From: a virus
IMG/VR virus record: IMGVR_UViG_3300044823_000365
Coordinates: 1-64,000 of that record
Reading direction: 5' to 3' (one strand)
DNA: 64,000 bases
Shown here: positions 22,495 to 31,673 of the stretch, one piece after another
Numbering within the stretch: position 1 is the stretch's first letter
Layout: each line of letters begins with the position of its first letter
The notes under the pieces: generated by a model
What the model was told of the DNA's origin: nothing
Seen by the model: only the letters and a program-made list of their open reading frames with translations
Database searches by the model: none
Translations under genes and position numbers: made by a program

Positions 22495-23724
22495 CTAGTA
22501 TTCGCCATAGGTCTTTGCCGCCTCGAAAACGGAAGGCCAAGCTGCCAGAAGCTCGCCGTACTTTTCAATCGGGAAAGCCGGTATTTCATACGGGGCTGCT
22601 GCACGATATGCCCGCTGCACCTTTTGACTTTCCCGTGCTATAAACTCCGGCAACCCCCCTGCACGGGCGGAAAAAAGCCCGATGGCTCTTTTACGCCAAT
22701 CATCAACGACAGCCACTTTGAACTTTTCATCATTGGCTATTTGCCTGAGAACCTGACCAAACTCACCCAGACTTTGCGGATTGATCTGGCACACTAAGAT
22801 GTAAATGAATTCGGGAAAAGTGGGAAAGGCTATCGTCTCCAAGTCACGAACTAAATCGGCTTTTCGAGCGGACGTATGCCACATCGCATAATTGCAGTAT
22901 GCTGATGGCTTCTTAAGACAATTCATTAGCATCGTCCCGAACAGGACATCTTCCCCACGTCCCATAGGAAAAAACGGGGGGAGAAGCGTACTCGCATCCA
23001 GTCCCAGGCTCATTCCCGGACAGATCACCCAGTTAACTATTTGTGGGTTAGTCGTTGACCGGAGTACTTGTCGATTGCAAAGCACCTGTAGCATGCGCTC
23101 ATAAGAGTCGAGCTTTGACACGACTTCCGGAGCGATCAGTCCGTAATAGGCGTTTGTAGCCCCCGAATCCCCGACCGAGCCACCCGCAACAAGAGAGGGT
23201 TTAACCGCGGCGTTAAACAATTGCTCGTGCTTGCCAATGAAATCTTCGTCGCTTAGACTCTTTTCATCAACTCCATCGATGATCCAACACGTTTGGAATT
23301 CCCGGGTAGGCTTGAGCGAGTAGATAATCTCGTCGCTAGAGCCGGGAACCGCAGCGAATTTGCATACCATGTCGTCATCGATCGTGATGAATTGTTGTCC
23401 CGCCAGAACCAGAGTCAAAAAATTGCGCACCGCACCCATCGCCACATCGCCGTCGGGCAGCAAGGCATAGCGAAGAAGCTCTTCTGGGCATCCGGATCGG
23501 CGTCCCAAATCCTGAATAAATCCTTCCCGGCATGCGCGGTCCAGATGCGTGAAACTAACACCAACTTCTTCAAGCGTCTGACGATTTGGCGTTGGGTCAG
23601 TCGAGTCGTCCGCCACAACAAATCGGACATCGTGGCCGAACTCCTCGGCATTATCCCGAAGCGTCACAAGGCAACGCCTAAAAGACGCTGCCTTGTTCTT
23701 CGTTAGAATCGCTAGGGTGTTCAT
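22495..23724 (-). CDS. GT-A type glycosyltransferase-like protein, 409 aa
   Basis: Start ATG at 23724, one base after the upstream stop. MNTLAILTKNKAASFRRCLVTL and FVVADDSTD form the opening strands of a family-2-like nucleotide-sugar fold; QQFITIDDDMVCKF supplies a DxD-like metal site; MGRGEDVLFGTML fits the acceptor-side acidic motif (ED). It likely transfers a sugar to a protein or polysaccharide; donor and acceptor are unknown. Location inside a tail-fibre cassette suggests modification of a virion protein or of the host surface. Ends TAG-ACA-TGA. Confidence 0.7.
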   Translation of the reverse strand: MNTLAILTKNKAASFRRCLVTLRDNAEEFGHDVRFVVADDSTDPTPNRQTLEEVGVSFTHLDRACREGFIQDLGRRSGCPEELLRYALLPDGDVAMGAVRNFLTLVLAGQQFITIDDDMVCKFAAVPGSSDEIIYSLKPTREFQTCWIIDGVDEKSLSDEDFIGKHEQLFNAAVKPSLVAGGSVGDSGATNAYYGLIAPEVVSKLDSYERMLQVLCNRQVLRSTTNPQIVNWVICPGMSLGLDASTLLPPFFPMGRGEDVLFGTMLMNCLKKPSAYCNYAMWHTSARKADLVRDLETIAFPTFPEFIYILVCQINPQSLGEFGQVLRQIANDEKFKVAVVDDWRKRAIGLFSARAGGLPEFIARESQKVQRAYRAAAPYEIPAFPIEKYGELLAAWPSVFEAAKTYGEY

Positions 23725-23726
23725 GT

Positions 23727-26072
23727 TTATTTCACATACAGGAGGTTGTGTGTGTAAATGTACTTGCCTGGCTGTCTTCCGGCTGCAAAGTTCCTGCCTC
23801 CGCAGTGCAAGCGGCACACGCGGCGCATACCGATGGCTACAGTCTCGGTCAACATCGACCATTCAAGCCCGTTACCCACGTCGGTAATGACGTGCATCCC
23901 CGCACGCACCTGATTGGCATAGACTGGGATTTCATCGATTGACGCTCCCTGAGCGATGATGATGATTGCTTCACGAGTCGGGACCGGGGTGCTGTCGGAG
24001 ACAATAATCTCGGCGCTGTTCTCCGCTATGAGGTGGTAGCAGGGCTGGGTGCTGTAATCCATATGGATGATCTCGGCGTCCTCGGTAAGAGGCAAGCCGT
24101 TCACATAATCTTCCGCCTCACCCGCAAGAGTGTTCACGGCAAAACCGAGAATTGCATCGCAGACACGATGCGTGCCGTCGAGGAACATCTCGACCGCCGG
24201 GCATCCACCCCCGCCGCCCCCGCCGCCACCTGTGATTTCATAATAGGAACCGGACGTAAGGAACGTGACGCTCAAGCCGCTAGTGGAGTCCGTCGCCCTG
24301 AACCCGAGGTTCACGCCGGGGGATGCCGGAAGATACGAAGACGATGTGAAGGAGGGACCCGCGAACGTAGTGATCCAGCCGGAGTTGCCTCCGAACGAAC
24401 CCGTCGCGCGGTTTGTTTGCGTGCCTGCAACAATATTGCCTGTTGAGGAAATGAATTCCATCGTGATCGGGTTGTTCTGCTGCTGGAACACGACACCTGT
24501 GGGGGTAATCGCGATGGCTCCCGTGTAAGAGGGACCAGCGGGAGACACAGAGAACGAATACGCCTGCGGCGCTGTGAATCCCAAGCCCGTCGTGGTGATG
24601 GTGGCGATAGCTCCGGTGATATACGTGACTCCCGCCCCAATTGCGAATGAGGTGCCGTTCAAGTACGTGAGCGTCCCGGTGACGCTCGCGCTCAGCGTGG
24701 CGGTGCCGTTGGACGAGGACGAAGGAATCGTGGCCGTCACTGTCCATCCGGTGAGCCATCCGCTTCCATTATAGATAGCTACCCCATTCGGGGTTGTTAC
24801 TGTGCCACCAACCATGCTGAACGAAGACGAAATACTGTTGCCCGTGGCGTACTGCGTGCCAAGCTGGCGAGGCCCGATGGGGCTCGATAGGGTCACGGTG
24901 AACGTCTGGGACGTGCCGTTGGCGAGCGCCGTCGTGGGGCTGACCGAGGCGACCGTTGGCTCAACCAGCCAGTTTACCAGGATGGAATCCGTCACGCCCC
25001 CGGCCGTTCCTTGCACGGCGAACAGGTCGAACGTCTTGGGCGTGGCATTGTACCATGCGATGTCGTCCGCGATGATCGTGAGATTCGTGGTGTCCACGCC
25101 GCTCGCCGGGGCGCTTCCGTTGTAGCTCAGGTTGAAGTTCGTGCCGTCGTAAGCCACGGACGTGCGTCCCTGCCAGTAGGTGTTGTCGCCCGACAGCGAC
25201 CATGCGCTGCTCACCGCCGTGGCCTTGTCCACGGGGCTGCCGTTGTAGGTTTGGTACGCGAAGACGTTGCTGCTCGGATTGTTGTACAGCGGCAAAGTGC
25301 CGGAGACCCCTTGGTACAGCGGAATGTACGGGACCGACGTGTAGACGATGCCGCTCACGTTGACGGTCAGGGTTTGAACACCGCCAACGACAAGCGCGGA
25401 ACCCGAGGGAATGATCGTCAGCTTGCCGGAAGGCGTTGCCAGACTCGGAGCGAGCATCGTCGTGTTGGTGGCCGGAGGAGCGGAGCCGTCTCCACGATAT
25501 GGAAACATCGCGCCGTCGTCCATCCACATCTGGGTAAACGAGGGCGGGAAATTGGGACCACCACCGGCGCGAGTGCTGCTGTTGTCGCCGCCGTTGCCCG
25601 AGCCTACGCCGTGCAGCAAGCCCACGGTCGCCGACAGCCCCCCGGCTTGGCCTTGTATCGACGACGTGCAATACACATTGTAGTAGCTGACGCCCGGCAC
25701 GGCGTTCCATGAGAGGTAAAAGTGGGTGTAGTTGATCGTGACGGAGTGGCTGGACCCGGTGTGCGTGCCGTCCGGCATGACGCCGATCACGACGAACGTC
25801 CAAAAGGTGGTGCTGCTCGGGCCGCCGGATGCGCCCGAGGAGTTGAATACGGGGACGATATCGGCATAGCCCCAGCGGGTCTGGGCCGTGTTGGAGGTCA
25901 GGCCCGACCCCGTGATCGTGGCAGACGCCGAGATGCTGTCCAAACCGAAGTTGGCACCGGTCCAGCTAATGGGGACGGTGCCCGTCCCCAGCGATGCACT
26001 CACGTTAACCGTGCGGGTTAACGTTTGCGGGTTGACCCCCGATATGTTTACAGTTACAATTTCATTCGGCAT
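23727..26072 (-). CDS. fibre-like virion protein with C-terminal Hint domain, 781 aa
   Basis: Residues 1-600 are Ser/Thr/Gly-rich beta modules typical of Ig-like fibre repeats (ITWTGANFG, VASVSPTTALANGTSQTFTVTLS). A glycine run (about 616-623) is followed by a 158-residue Hint domain: CPAVEMFLDGTHRVCDAILGF, then IIVSDSTPVPTREA, and the terminal YIYTHNLLYVK with the His-Asn pair used in intein-type cleavage. This implies self-cleavage or cross-linking at the Gly-Cys border. The catalytic first Cys and the HN are present. The glycosyltransferase gene follows immediately. Confidence 0.7.
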   Translation of the reverse strand: MPNEIVTVNISGVNPQTLTRTVNVSASLGTGTVPISWTGANFGLDSISASATITGSGLTSNTAQTRWGYADIVPVFNSSGASGGPSSTTFWTFVVIGVMPDGTHTGSSHSVTINYTHFYLSWNAVPGVSYYNVYCTSSIQGQAGGLSATVGLLHGVGSGNGGDNSSTRAGGGPNFPPSFTQMWMDDGAMFPYRGDGSAPPATNTTMLAPSLATPSGKLTIIPSGSALVVGGVQTLTVNVSGIVYTSVPYIPLYQGVSGTLPLYNNPSSNVFAYQTYNGSPVDKATAVSSAWSLSGDNTYWQGRTSVAYDGTNFNLSYNGSAPASGVDTTNLTIIADDIAWYNATPKTFDLFAVQGTAGGVTDSILVNWLVEPTVASVSPTTALANGTSQTFTVTLSSPIGPRQLGTQYATGNSISSSFSMVGGTVTTPNGVAIYNGSGWLTGWTVTATIPSSSSNGTATLSASVTGTLTYLNGTSFAIGAGVTYITGAIATITTTGLGFTAPQAYSFSVSPAGPSYTGAIAITPTGVVFQQQNNPITMEFISSTGNIVAGTQTNRATGSFGGNSGWITTFAGPSFTSSSYLPASPGVNLGFRATDSTSGLSVTFLTSGSYYEITGGGGGGGGGCPAVEMFLDGTHRVCDAILGFAVNTLAGEAEDYVNGLPLTEDAEIIHMDYSTQPCYHLIAENSAEIIVSDSTPVPTREAIIIIAQGASIDEIPVYANQVRAGMHVITDVGNGLEWSMLTETVAIGMRRVCRLHCGGRNFAAGRQPGKYIYTHNLLYVK

Positions 26073-26082
26073 TTCTTCCTCT

Positions 26083-29000
26083 TTATGGCGTCGTCAACTG
26101 CGTCGGCAAAGTAGCGCCGATGCGAAGGGTTCCGTCGTTGTAAACCACCCACGTAAAGGTGCCCGTAACCGTCGTGCCGGAATCCGTTACCGAGACCGAC
26201 AAGGGGTTGCTTCCCAGAGACCCGGCAGCGAAGCCCGTCCCCGTCAGGCTGATCTGGGCGATCCCGCCGCCGAGCGAGGCCACCGCGCCAGTGATATTGG
26301 CGTTGCCCGTGGACACGGACATCTGGGCAGGCGATGTGCTCTGCACCCCGGTGGCCACGACATAGAAGGACAAATTCGGGCGCGGATTGATCGAGCTAAC
26401 TTGGCCCTGGTCGATGTACCCGAGGATTCCGGTGCTGATGCTGTCCTCATAGTCGATCCCCGAGTACAGAGTCAGGGCGGACCCCACGGACACTGTCAGC
26501 GCCTTAGTCGCGTAGGCCCCGATGCTGTCCGTGACCCGGAAGGTGATCGACTGGCTGGACCCGACGGCCGTCGAGGTGCCGCTGATGATGCCTTGGTTGG
26601 CGGAGGTGCTGAGGCTCAGCCCAGTGGGGAGCGAGCCGCTGTCGATGCTCCATGTGTACGGGGTGTTCGCACTGCCGGACGCAGCCAGTGCGAATGTGTA
26701 AGCCTGCCCGGAGATCGCCGGGGTGATTGACGTGGTTGTAATCGTCAAACCAGTCGCTTGCGATGTTAAGCTCAGCGTGGCTCGCGCAAAATTCGGAATG
26801 CCGCTGAGGCTGTCCGTGACGCGGAAAATAATAGAATCAGAAAAAATAGTGCCTGCTGGGCCTGTGATCGCTCCGGTGCTACTATTCAAACTCAGCGATG
26901 CGGGCAAGGAAGAGGGAACCGAAGTCGGATCAACCATCCATGTGTACGGCGGCACACCGCCCGATGCGGCAAGAGTGCAGTTGTACGATCCGCTGACTAT
27001 GGCGTTGGGCAGACTTGTCGTAGCGATTATCAAATCTGTTCCGGTGTTGAGATAGACAGGGGCCAAAAACGCAGACTGCCCTATCGAGTCCACCGCCAGA
27101 ACCTGGATCGGATACAGGTCGGTCGCGACCGTGGCGGTTCCGGTGGTTTCCGTCCCTACGACGCTGGAAGAGTATGTGAAGCTGCTGTAATCGCCAGCGA
27201 CCGATGCGACGGCATGGGCACCATTGAAATTGACAGTGCCGCTGATGACAACCGTATTGGTCGCGACGAAACCAATTGCATCCTGCGTCGTCACAGTGAC
27301 GGTCGCACCGCTACCCGTGATCTTGGCAATACTGTAAGGCTGGTACGGCGTGCCGGAATACGTGCCGCCGACAATGGCGTTCACGCCCTGCGTTGCACCG
27401 TCCGCCTGAAACGCCAAGCCGGACAAAATCGCATTCCCCGAGGGGGCGACCTGCCACTGGATCGGGGGCACATAATTGCTGGTTCCGTTCTCAAGGGTCA
27501 ATGTGCCCTGATACGGCACGCCACGGTCAATGACGCCAACCTTGCTTTGGTCAATGTTCAAAACAGCGGGACCGGTTTGGATCAAAAACAGAGCGCCGGA
27601 TGGGTACAAGCCTGTCCATGTATTGGCGGCACTATCGGTGACCGTAATCGGGAATGACGAGCTATACGGAGTCGGCGGCGACGGCACCAGCGCTGTCCCG
27701 GAGAAAACGCCAGAGCTACTGAAGGAAATGCCTGTAGGCAGGGCGGCTGTCGGCGAGCCCGTGCCGATTGACCAGGTGTATCCGATGCCCGTGCCGCCCA
27801 AGGCCGACATGGCAAAACCGTAGACCGTGAGGTCCACGATTGTCGGAATTACCGTGGTTGTGATTCGCATAATGTTGTTGTAGTTCCAGGAGAAGTTCTT
27901 GGATACGGTCGCACCACGGCTGTCGGTCAAGGTGAACGTGATCGGACTGCCAACAGTGAACAGCGGCGTCGGGCTGCTTCCCGGAGGCGAACTCAACGTT
28001 CCGGCAATGATGCCTGTGTTCGTCGCGAGCGTCAAGCCAACAATCGGAGCCGCACCCGAGCCGCTCGGGAACTGCGGAGAGGACCACGCGTAGGGCGGCA
28101 CTCCGCCGAAGCCCTGCAAGGTTATTCCGTTCGATGGGAACTGCGTCGTAAGCGGGGCGGCGGAGATATCCGGCAAGCTGGAAGTCAGGATGATCATCGG
28201 CTTTGCGTAGCCGATGACCACGCGCTGGTAGACATACGAGACTTGGGAAGCGTTGTTTCCCTGCACCTGAAGCCAGATGTCGAAGTAGCCCGCCTCCGTG
28301 GGCGTGCCCGTCAACCGCACCATTGTGTTCGTGACATCCAAGCCCAACAAGAGTCCCGGAACCCCGTAGGCGACGTTGTTGGACAACGGATAAATGATCA
28401 TAGGATTCGCTAGGGTGATGCCCGAAGGCGCGGTGAAGAGCGTGAGGGTGGCGGCGACGCCCATCGATCCTGCGACCGAATTTCCGGGATTGGTGGATTG
28501 GAACGTGCTCTGGTAGGTGGCCCAATTGATCGTGATGGTGCCGTGGATCGTGCCGCCAGCATCCGTGTATTCGACGATGCTGCTGCCCGTTGACAGCCCG
28601 ACCAGCGTGCCGTAAATCAAACCCGTGTTGGCGTCCAGCGAAAGCCCCGGAGGAAGCGAGGAGCCGCTTTGGACCCGCGCCGTGAGTAGGGGTTCCGGAG
28701 GCGAAACGCTGCCAGCGAGGGAAGCGGGGACTGTGGCGGTTGAGTTGAAATACGGTTTCCGTGGGTTCAGCCCAACCGCGTCCCCAATGATATAGGGGCG
28801 TGGGTAGGCCGTGAATGTCCCGATGTCGCCCGTGCTCGCCTTGTCGTTGTGCGCCGAGAACGTGTATTCGCGGGACACGCTTCCGAACGCCTGCCCGGAC
28901 TGGGTCAGCACGAGCGGGATTCGAAGCTGGGCGTTATTATAGGTGGTCGCCGGGCCGGTGGCATCCACCTGCGGCACGGTTGCATCGATAGCCAAGACGA

Positions 29001-31038
29001 TGCCGTTCGAGAGGTCGGGGGAGAGGGTTCCGCCTTGCAAGGTGTATCCGGTCAAATTGCCGCGGATAGGCAAGGTCTTTGCCGTGCTGTCGGCATAGTC
29101 CCAGTAGTGCTCCGGGTCCGCCTGCACGATGCGAATGTCGCTGATTTCGCCGATAGGCGGTGTCGCGCTCGGCACTCCGACTTGGAAGTTGACAGAAACA
29201 TTCCCCGTAGTTTTGGTCGGGCTGGAAGAATCCGACACGCTCAGGACGAACTGGTGGCCGCCTATGGATGTAGTCGGAAACCCGCCGCTGCTGACTGGCA
29301 CTTCAACACGTCCGTCTATCAGCGCGACCGTGCCATAATACGAACCATCGCTCGGGGGTGCCGTGAAAACCAAAGAGTTGTAAGGAGACTGCCCGCCGAA
29401 CACAGGAACATCCAGATTGAATTCTTGTAGGGAGAAAATGAGCGACTGGTCAATTGGACCGAATTGCAGGGCGGCGGCGATCAGCGACATCGTGTACGTC
29501 TGGGTCGCCTTGGCCCCGATAGCGTCTGTGACCTGCACAACAGCGGTATAGGTCAGACTGTAATCCGTCGTGGAATTGTAAGTGCAGGGACGGCCGCTGA
29601 TGATGCCCGTGTTCGGATCGATGCTCAGCCCGATGGGAAGAGCGCCAGCAGGGATGCTCCACTGGTACGGGGGCAGTCCGCCCGCCGTGGCGGCCGAGGC
29701 GTTGATGTTGCCCACCTGCATCTGCACCGTGTACGGAGTCCCAACCTGCGCAATGCCAAAAGTAGTGCCGAGCGGAGCCAGTGCATTGCCCTTTGCATCC
29801 GTCTGTCCGGTCGCAATTTGCACAAGAAGATCAGTAATGACCGTTACGTTCAGCGTGGCTTCATCGATGGAGAATGGAATGCTGGAATCCTGCACCGCGA
29901 ACGTCGGGGTGAATGCGCCAAGCTCAAGCGGGATGCCATTGATGACGCCGCTGCTGCTCATCGACACACCGGCGGGGAGCTCCGTGGCGGTCCACAGGAA
30001 CGGCTGGATGCCCGTGCCCGACTTAACCGTCAGGGCCAGCGTCCCGCCGAGCGCCTGCGATATGGATTTGCCGACGATGAGATTCGGGAGGGTGCTCGTT
30101 TGGATTTTCACCGGCACCGATCCGGTGGCGGATGTGGTTGTCAACTCGTACACGGGCACAATCAGTTCCAACGAGTGCGGACGGCCCTCAACGGGGAACA
30201 CGTCGATGGCCATGGTGCCGAGCAACGAGCTTGCGTTGGAGAAGCGCGTGGTGGCAACAAGCAGCTTCAATTCGTTGGTAATGGTGTCCCGCACAAAGGC
30301 GCGGGCAATAATCTCCCAAGGATTGGGAACGGCTGTCGGGCTCGACGCGTCCACGATCTCGAAGCCCTGTTGGCCGCCGATGCCGAGGTCGCCCGTGAGC
30401 CCGCCCGTGGTCGGGGTGGTCCCCGGAGCCTGCTGGTCGATGACGAAAATCTGCTGGGCGATCTGGCGGATCAACGAGGCTGGCGGAACATACTGGTTCC
30501 CGCTGTAGTCCTTGCGGACTTGAACGACGATATTCTGAGCGCCGGGGACGGAGAAGGACTTGGCGACCACGCCGGCGGAAAGAGGCAGCCAGCCCGTGGC
30601 GGTGTTGTCGGGCCAAAGAACCTGCCACTGGTCCGCGCCCGCGTAAAGCGAAGACAGGGTGAGCGTAAGCGTTTGGCCGAGCAACACAGATGCGAGGCTG
30701 AGCGCGACAGAGGATGGGGCAAAAACAGCCGGAAACGTGCGGGCGGTGGGGACATTGTTCGTTTCCCATGGGTCGGTGACCGCAACGCTCGAACTGTTGA
30801 ACCCCTGCATCGTAATTGCGTGACTGCCAGAGTTCAAAATCTGCGTGAATGTCTGCGTGCTAAGATTCCCAGTGAGCGGAACGCGTTGGACGGTATAGGG
30901 CGTCGAATCAACGGTGATGACCCAATGGTCATACTGGGAGAACAACCCGCTGCCATCCGGATAGGGGGTCCAGCTAAACGTCAAGTTATTGCTAGAATCT
31001 AAAATCCCGACCGCTGGAGCGCTGGCATAAACTGACAT
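26083..31038 (-). CDS. giant putative-Ig repeat fibre/adhesin protein, 1651 aa
   Basis: The chain consists of many repeats of about 90 residues with the 'LP.GLS...TG.I.G.P......Y....V.D' signature of putative Ig (He_PIG) domains, for example LPAGVSMSSSGVINGIP, LPIGLSIDPNTGIISGRP, LPTGLSLSTSANQGIISG. Such repeats build long, cell-surface or phage adhesins. No signal peptide or membrane anchor is seen, as expected for a virion protein. It is probably a long tail fibre or side fibre. Start lies 3 bases after an HNH gene. Confidence 0.75.
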   Translation of the reverse strand: MSVYASAPAVGILDSSNNLTFSWTPYPDGSGLFSQYDHWVITVDSTPYTVQRVPLTGNLSTQTFTQILNSGSHAITMQGFNSSSVAVTDPWETNNVPTARTFPAVFAPSSVALSLASVLLGQTLTLTLSSLYAGADQWQVLWPDNTATGWLPLSAGVVAKSFSVPGAQNIVVQVRKDYSGNQYVPPASLIRQIAQQIFVIDQQAPGTTPTTGGLTGDLGIGGQQGFEIVDASSPTAVPNPWEIIARAFVRDTITNELKLLVATTRFSNASSLLGTMAIDVFPVEGRPHSLELIVPVYELTTTSATGSVPVKIQTSTLPNLIVGKSISQALGGTLALTVKSGTGIQPFLWTATELPAGVSMSSSGVINGIPLELGAFTPTFAVQDSSIPFSIDEATLNVTVITDLLVQIATGQTDAKGNALAPLGTTFGIAQVGTPYTVQMQVGNINASAATAGGLPPYQWSIPAGALPIGLSIDPNTGIISGRPCTYNSTTDYSLTYTAVVQVTDAIGAKATQTYTMSLIAAALQFGPIDQSLIFSLQEFNLDVPVFGGQSPYNSLVFTAPPSDGSYYGTVALIDGRVEVPVSSGGFPTTSIGGHQFVLSVSDSSSPTKTTGNVSVNFQVGVPSATPPIGEISDIRIVQADPEHYWDYADSTAKTLPIRGNLTGYTLQGGTLSPDLSNGIVLAIDATVPQVDATGPATTYNNAQLRIPLVLTQSGQAFGSVSREYTFSAHNDKASTGDIGTFTAYPRPYIIGDAVGLNPRKPYFNSTATVPASLAGSVSPPEPLLTARVQSGSSLPPGLSLDANTGLIYGTLVGLSTGSSIVEYTDAGGTIHGTITINWATYQSTFQSTNPGNSVAGSMGVAATLTLFTAPSGITLANPMIIYPLSNNVAYGVPGLLLGLDVTNTMVRLTGTPTEAGYFDIWLQVQGNNASQVSYVYQRVVIGYAKPMIILTSSLPDISAAPLTTQFPSNGITLQGFGGVPPYAWSSPQFPSGSGAAPIVGLTLATNTGIIAGTLSSPPGSSPTPLFTVGSPITFTLTDSRGATVSKNFSWNYNNIMRITTTVIPTIVDLTVYGFAMSALGGTGIGYTWSIGTGSPTAALPTGISFSSSGVFSGTALVPSPPTPYSSSFPITVTDSAANTWTGLYPSGALFLIQTGPAVLNIDQSKVGVIDRGVPYQGTLTLENGTSNYVPPIQWQVAPSGNAILSGLAFQADGATQGVNAIVGGTYSGTPYQPYSIAKITGSGATVTVTTQDAIGFVATNTVVISGTVNFNGAHAVASVAGDYSSFTYSSSVVGTETTGTATVATDLYPIQVLAVDSIGQSAFLAPVYLNTGTDLIIATTSLPNAIVSGSYNCTLAASGGVPPYTWMVDPTSVPSSLPASLSLNSSTGAITGPAGTIFSDSIIFRVTDSLSGIPNFARATLSLTSQATGLTITTTSITPAISGQAYTFALAASGSANTPYTWSIDSGSLPTGLSLSTSANQGIISGTSTAVGSSQSITFRVTDSIGAYATKALTVSVGSALTLYSGIDYEDSISTGILGYIDQGQVSSINPRPNLSFYVVATGVQSTSPAQMSVSTGNANITGAVASLGGGIAQISLTGTGFAAGSLGSNPLSVSVTDSGTTVTGTFTWVVYNDGTLRIGATLPTQLTTP

Positions 31039-31041
31039 AAG

Positions 31042-31671
31042 TTAAGCTCCTACCCCAGCTTTTCGACTCATAGCTGGCAATATTTCATTGCGAAGTGTCA
31101 TCATTCGTTTTTTCCATTGATGGTTCCAGCAAAGTATTTGGTAAACCGCAGAAAATCTACTATCAATGGCACGTTTCCAACTGTGGTTCTTAAACTTTTT
31201 GCGTTCTTCCTTGCCGTCATTGTTTATGTGGTCTACAGTCAACAAATCGTAGTCGGTGACATTGCAGTTTGGCCATATACACATTTGTCCGTAATGATCC
31301 AAGACTTGCTGTTTTTGTCTTTGTTTTGCCGTCGCAGAATTATCAAGACATCGCTGGCATCTTTTCTTACCAGCGATTATTTCTCCTTTTCCGCAGGCCC
31401 CGCACGCGCCCCGTTCTACATTTGCAGCGTAAAGTTCTTTGAATCTATCCATACAAATTTTGCAACACCTATGCCCTGTTGCGATCTTTCTTACCGAACA
31501 CGACAAACAATTCCCCTTCGCTACTCGCTTCTTCCGTGCCTCTTTATTGGCATCTCTAAAATAAACCGTGCATTTCTCACACATTTTCTTGCCCGCTATT
31601 GGGGATTGTCCACAACCGCAAAGTCCCATTTCTCTATTCTTTTGTGCAAAAGTCTTCACCTTGGTTGCCAT
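31042..31671 (-). CDS. HNH homing endonuclease with three zinc knuckles, 209 aa
   Basis: Three consecutive CxCG/CxxC...CxxC units (CGCGQ...CEKC; CLSC...CKIC; CGAC...CQRC) are followed by a C-terminal HNH: CIWPNCNVTDYDLLTVDHINNDG and then ILCWNHQWKKR. The domain order resembles the plus-strand gene at 7399-7947 but with more zinc units for DNA recognition. AT-richer than its neighbours. Its stop is 3 bases before the giant fibre start and its start is 2 bases after the stop of the next upstream gene. Confidence 0.85.
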   Translation of the reverse strand: MATKVKTFAQKNREMGLCGCGQSPIAGKKMCEKCTVYFRDANKEARKKRVAKGNCLSCSVRKIATGHRCCKICMDRFKELYAANVERGACGACGKGEIIAGKKRCQRCLDNSATAKQRQKQQVLDHYGQMCIWPNCNVTDYDLLTVDHINNDGKEERKKFKNHSWKRAIDSRFSAVYQILCWNHQWKKRMMTLRNEILPAMSRKAGVGA

Positions 31672-31673
31672 GT

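Noticed and set aside
29464-31002. 512-codon plus-strand frame, and similar ones at 41518-43026, 53462-55180 and 32010-33575
   Set aside because: All are antisense to long virion genes with clear repeats or domains; their products are Arg-rich and show no motif.
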